Positions 63,738 to 64,000 of a stretch of 64,000 nucleotides of DNA are shown here, one piece after another. The DNA is taken from the NCBI RefSeq assembly GCF_001942625.1, contig NZ_MLCL01000033.1, positions 186,001 to 250,000 on the forward strand, given 5' to 3'. The translations under genes and the position numbers were made by a program. This DNA is from Mycobacterium syngnathidarum. Lineage in GTDB: Bacteria > Actinomycetota > Actinomycetes > Mycobacteriales > Mycobacteriaceae. The stretch's first letter is position 1. Every line of letters begins with the position of its first letter. Under the pieces are notes generated by a model. The model did not search any database, was not told the origin of the DNA, and saw nothing but the letters and a program-made list of their open reading frames with translations.

Positions 63738-64000
63738 GCACGCTGGTCGTCACCGGCACCGACACCGGCGTCGGGAAGACCGTGACGACGGCTGCGCTCG
63801 CGTGCGCGGCCCGCCTGGCCGGCCTCGACGTCGCGGTGTGCAAACCCGTGCAGACCGGAACCGTTGACGGCGACAACGACCTCGGTGAGGTACACCGGTT
63901 GTCCGGGGTGGCGAAATTGCATGGCGGCTGGCGTTATCCGGAGCCGCTGGCCCCGGTTGCCGCTGCGCAGCGGGCCGGATGTGCATTGCCGACCCGCGCG
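63734..64000 (+). CDS. bioD: dethiobiotin synthetase, N-terminal part (runs off the window)
   Basis: The first 89 codons of BioD, which closes the ureido ring of dethiobiotin with ATP and CO2. The P-loop [16 protein letters not shown] and [15 protein letters not shown] are diagnostic. GTG 63734 overlaps the bioF stop (GTGA). The rest lies beyond base 64000. Confidence 0.95.
   Translation, partial: MSTLVVTGTDTGVGKTVTTAALACAARLAGLDVAVCKPVQTGTVDGDNDLGEVHRLSGVAKLHGGWRYPEPLAPVAAAQRAGCALPTRA

Overview
The window reads as a chromosomal segment of a GC-rich mycobacterium, most likely a Mycolicibacterium-type (environmental) species. From memory of the M. tuberculosis H37Rv map, the gene order follows the hemH (Rv1485) to bioD (Rv1570) interval: hemH, Rv1486c-like, NfeD, SPFH protein, TVP38 protein, mutA-mutB-meaB, lipL; then an inserted cell-envelope lipid locus; then ileS, dinX, ansA, lspA, rluD-like, dnaE1, ilvA, treZ-treY-treX, a SGNH acyltransferase, and bioA-bioF-bioD. 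Both ends are cut: hemH lacks its 5' end and bioD its 3' end. The species is not determinable from what I can see.

Region 1 (1-10.9 kb) holds heme synthesis, membrane quality-control proteins and the methylmalonyl-CoA mutase operon with its G-protein chaperone, ending with a serine esterase (lipL). Region 2 (10.9-11.9 kb) is a stretch with no recognisable gene. It contains a terminator-like hairpin, an uninterrupted run of 33 G, and AT-rich DNA (down to about 40% GC by my count) leading to a polyketide synthase.

Region 3 (11.9-32.5 kb) is a lipid locus resembling mycobacterial lipooligosaccharide (LOS)/acyl-trehalose clusters. It has a mycocerosic-acid-synthase/Pks5-type PKS, a PapA acyltransferase, three paralogous HxxxDG acyltransferase-like proteins, a fatty-acyl-AMP ligase, a Gap-type membrane protein, a GT1 glycosyltransferase and an MmpL exporter. 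Next to it lie a small membrane protein, an XRE regulator and a stand-alone condensation-domain-like fragment. The likely logic is: FAAL activates a starter acid, the PKS extends it with methylmalonyl units, the acyltransferases esterify a sugar core, the glycosyltransferase decorates it, and MmpL and Gap export it. As written, however, the PKS is broken: its KS domain has lost the active-site segment and carries a frameshift, so the strain may not make the lipid unless the sequence is wrong there.

Region 4 (32.5-64 kb) is conserved housekeeping DNA. It includes a translational-type T-box leader before ileS, a MerR operator that is a perfect 22-bp palindrome, two tandem copies of a secreted Cys-rich protein, a leaderless TetR gene, the trehalose-from-glycogen operon (treX-treY-treZ) headed by an OafA/SGNH acyltransferase, and biotin genes with two short palindromes that could be repressor boxes. 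I saw no tRNA, rRNA, CRISPR array, transposase or phage gene.
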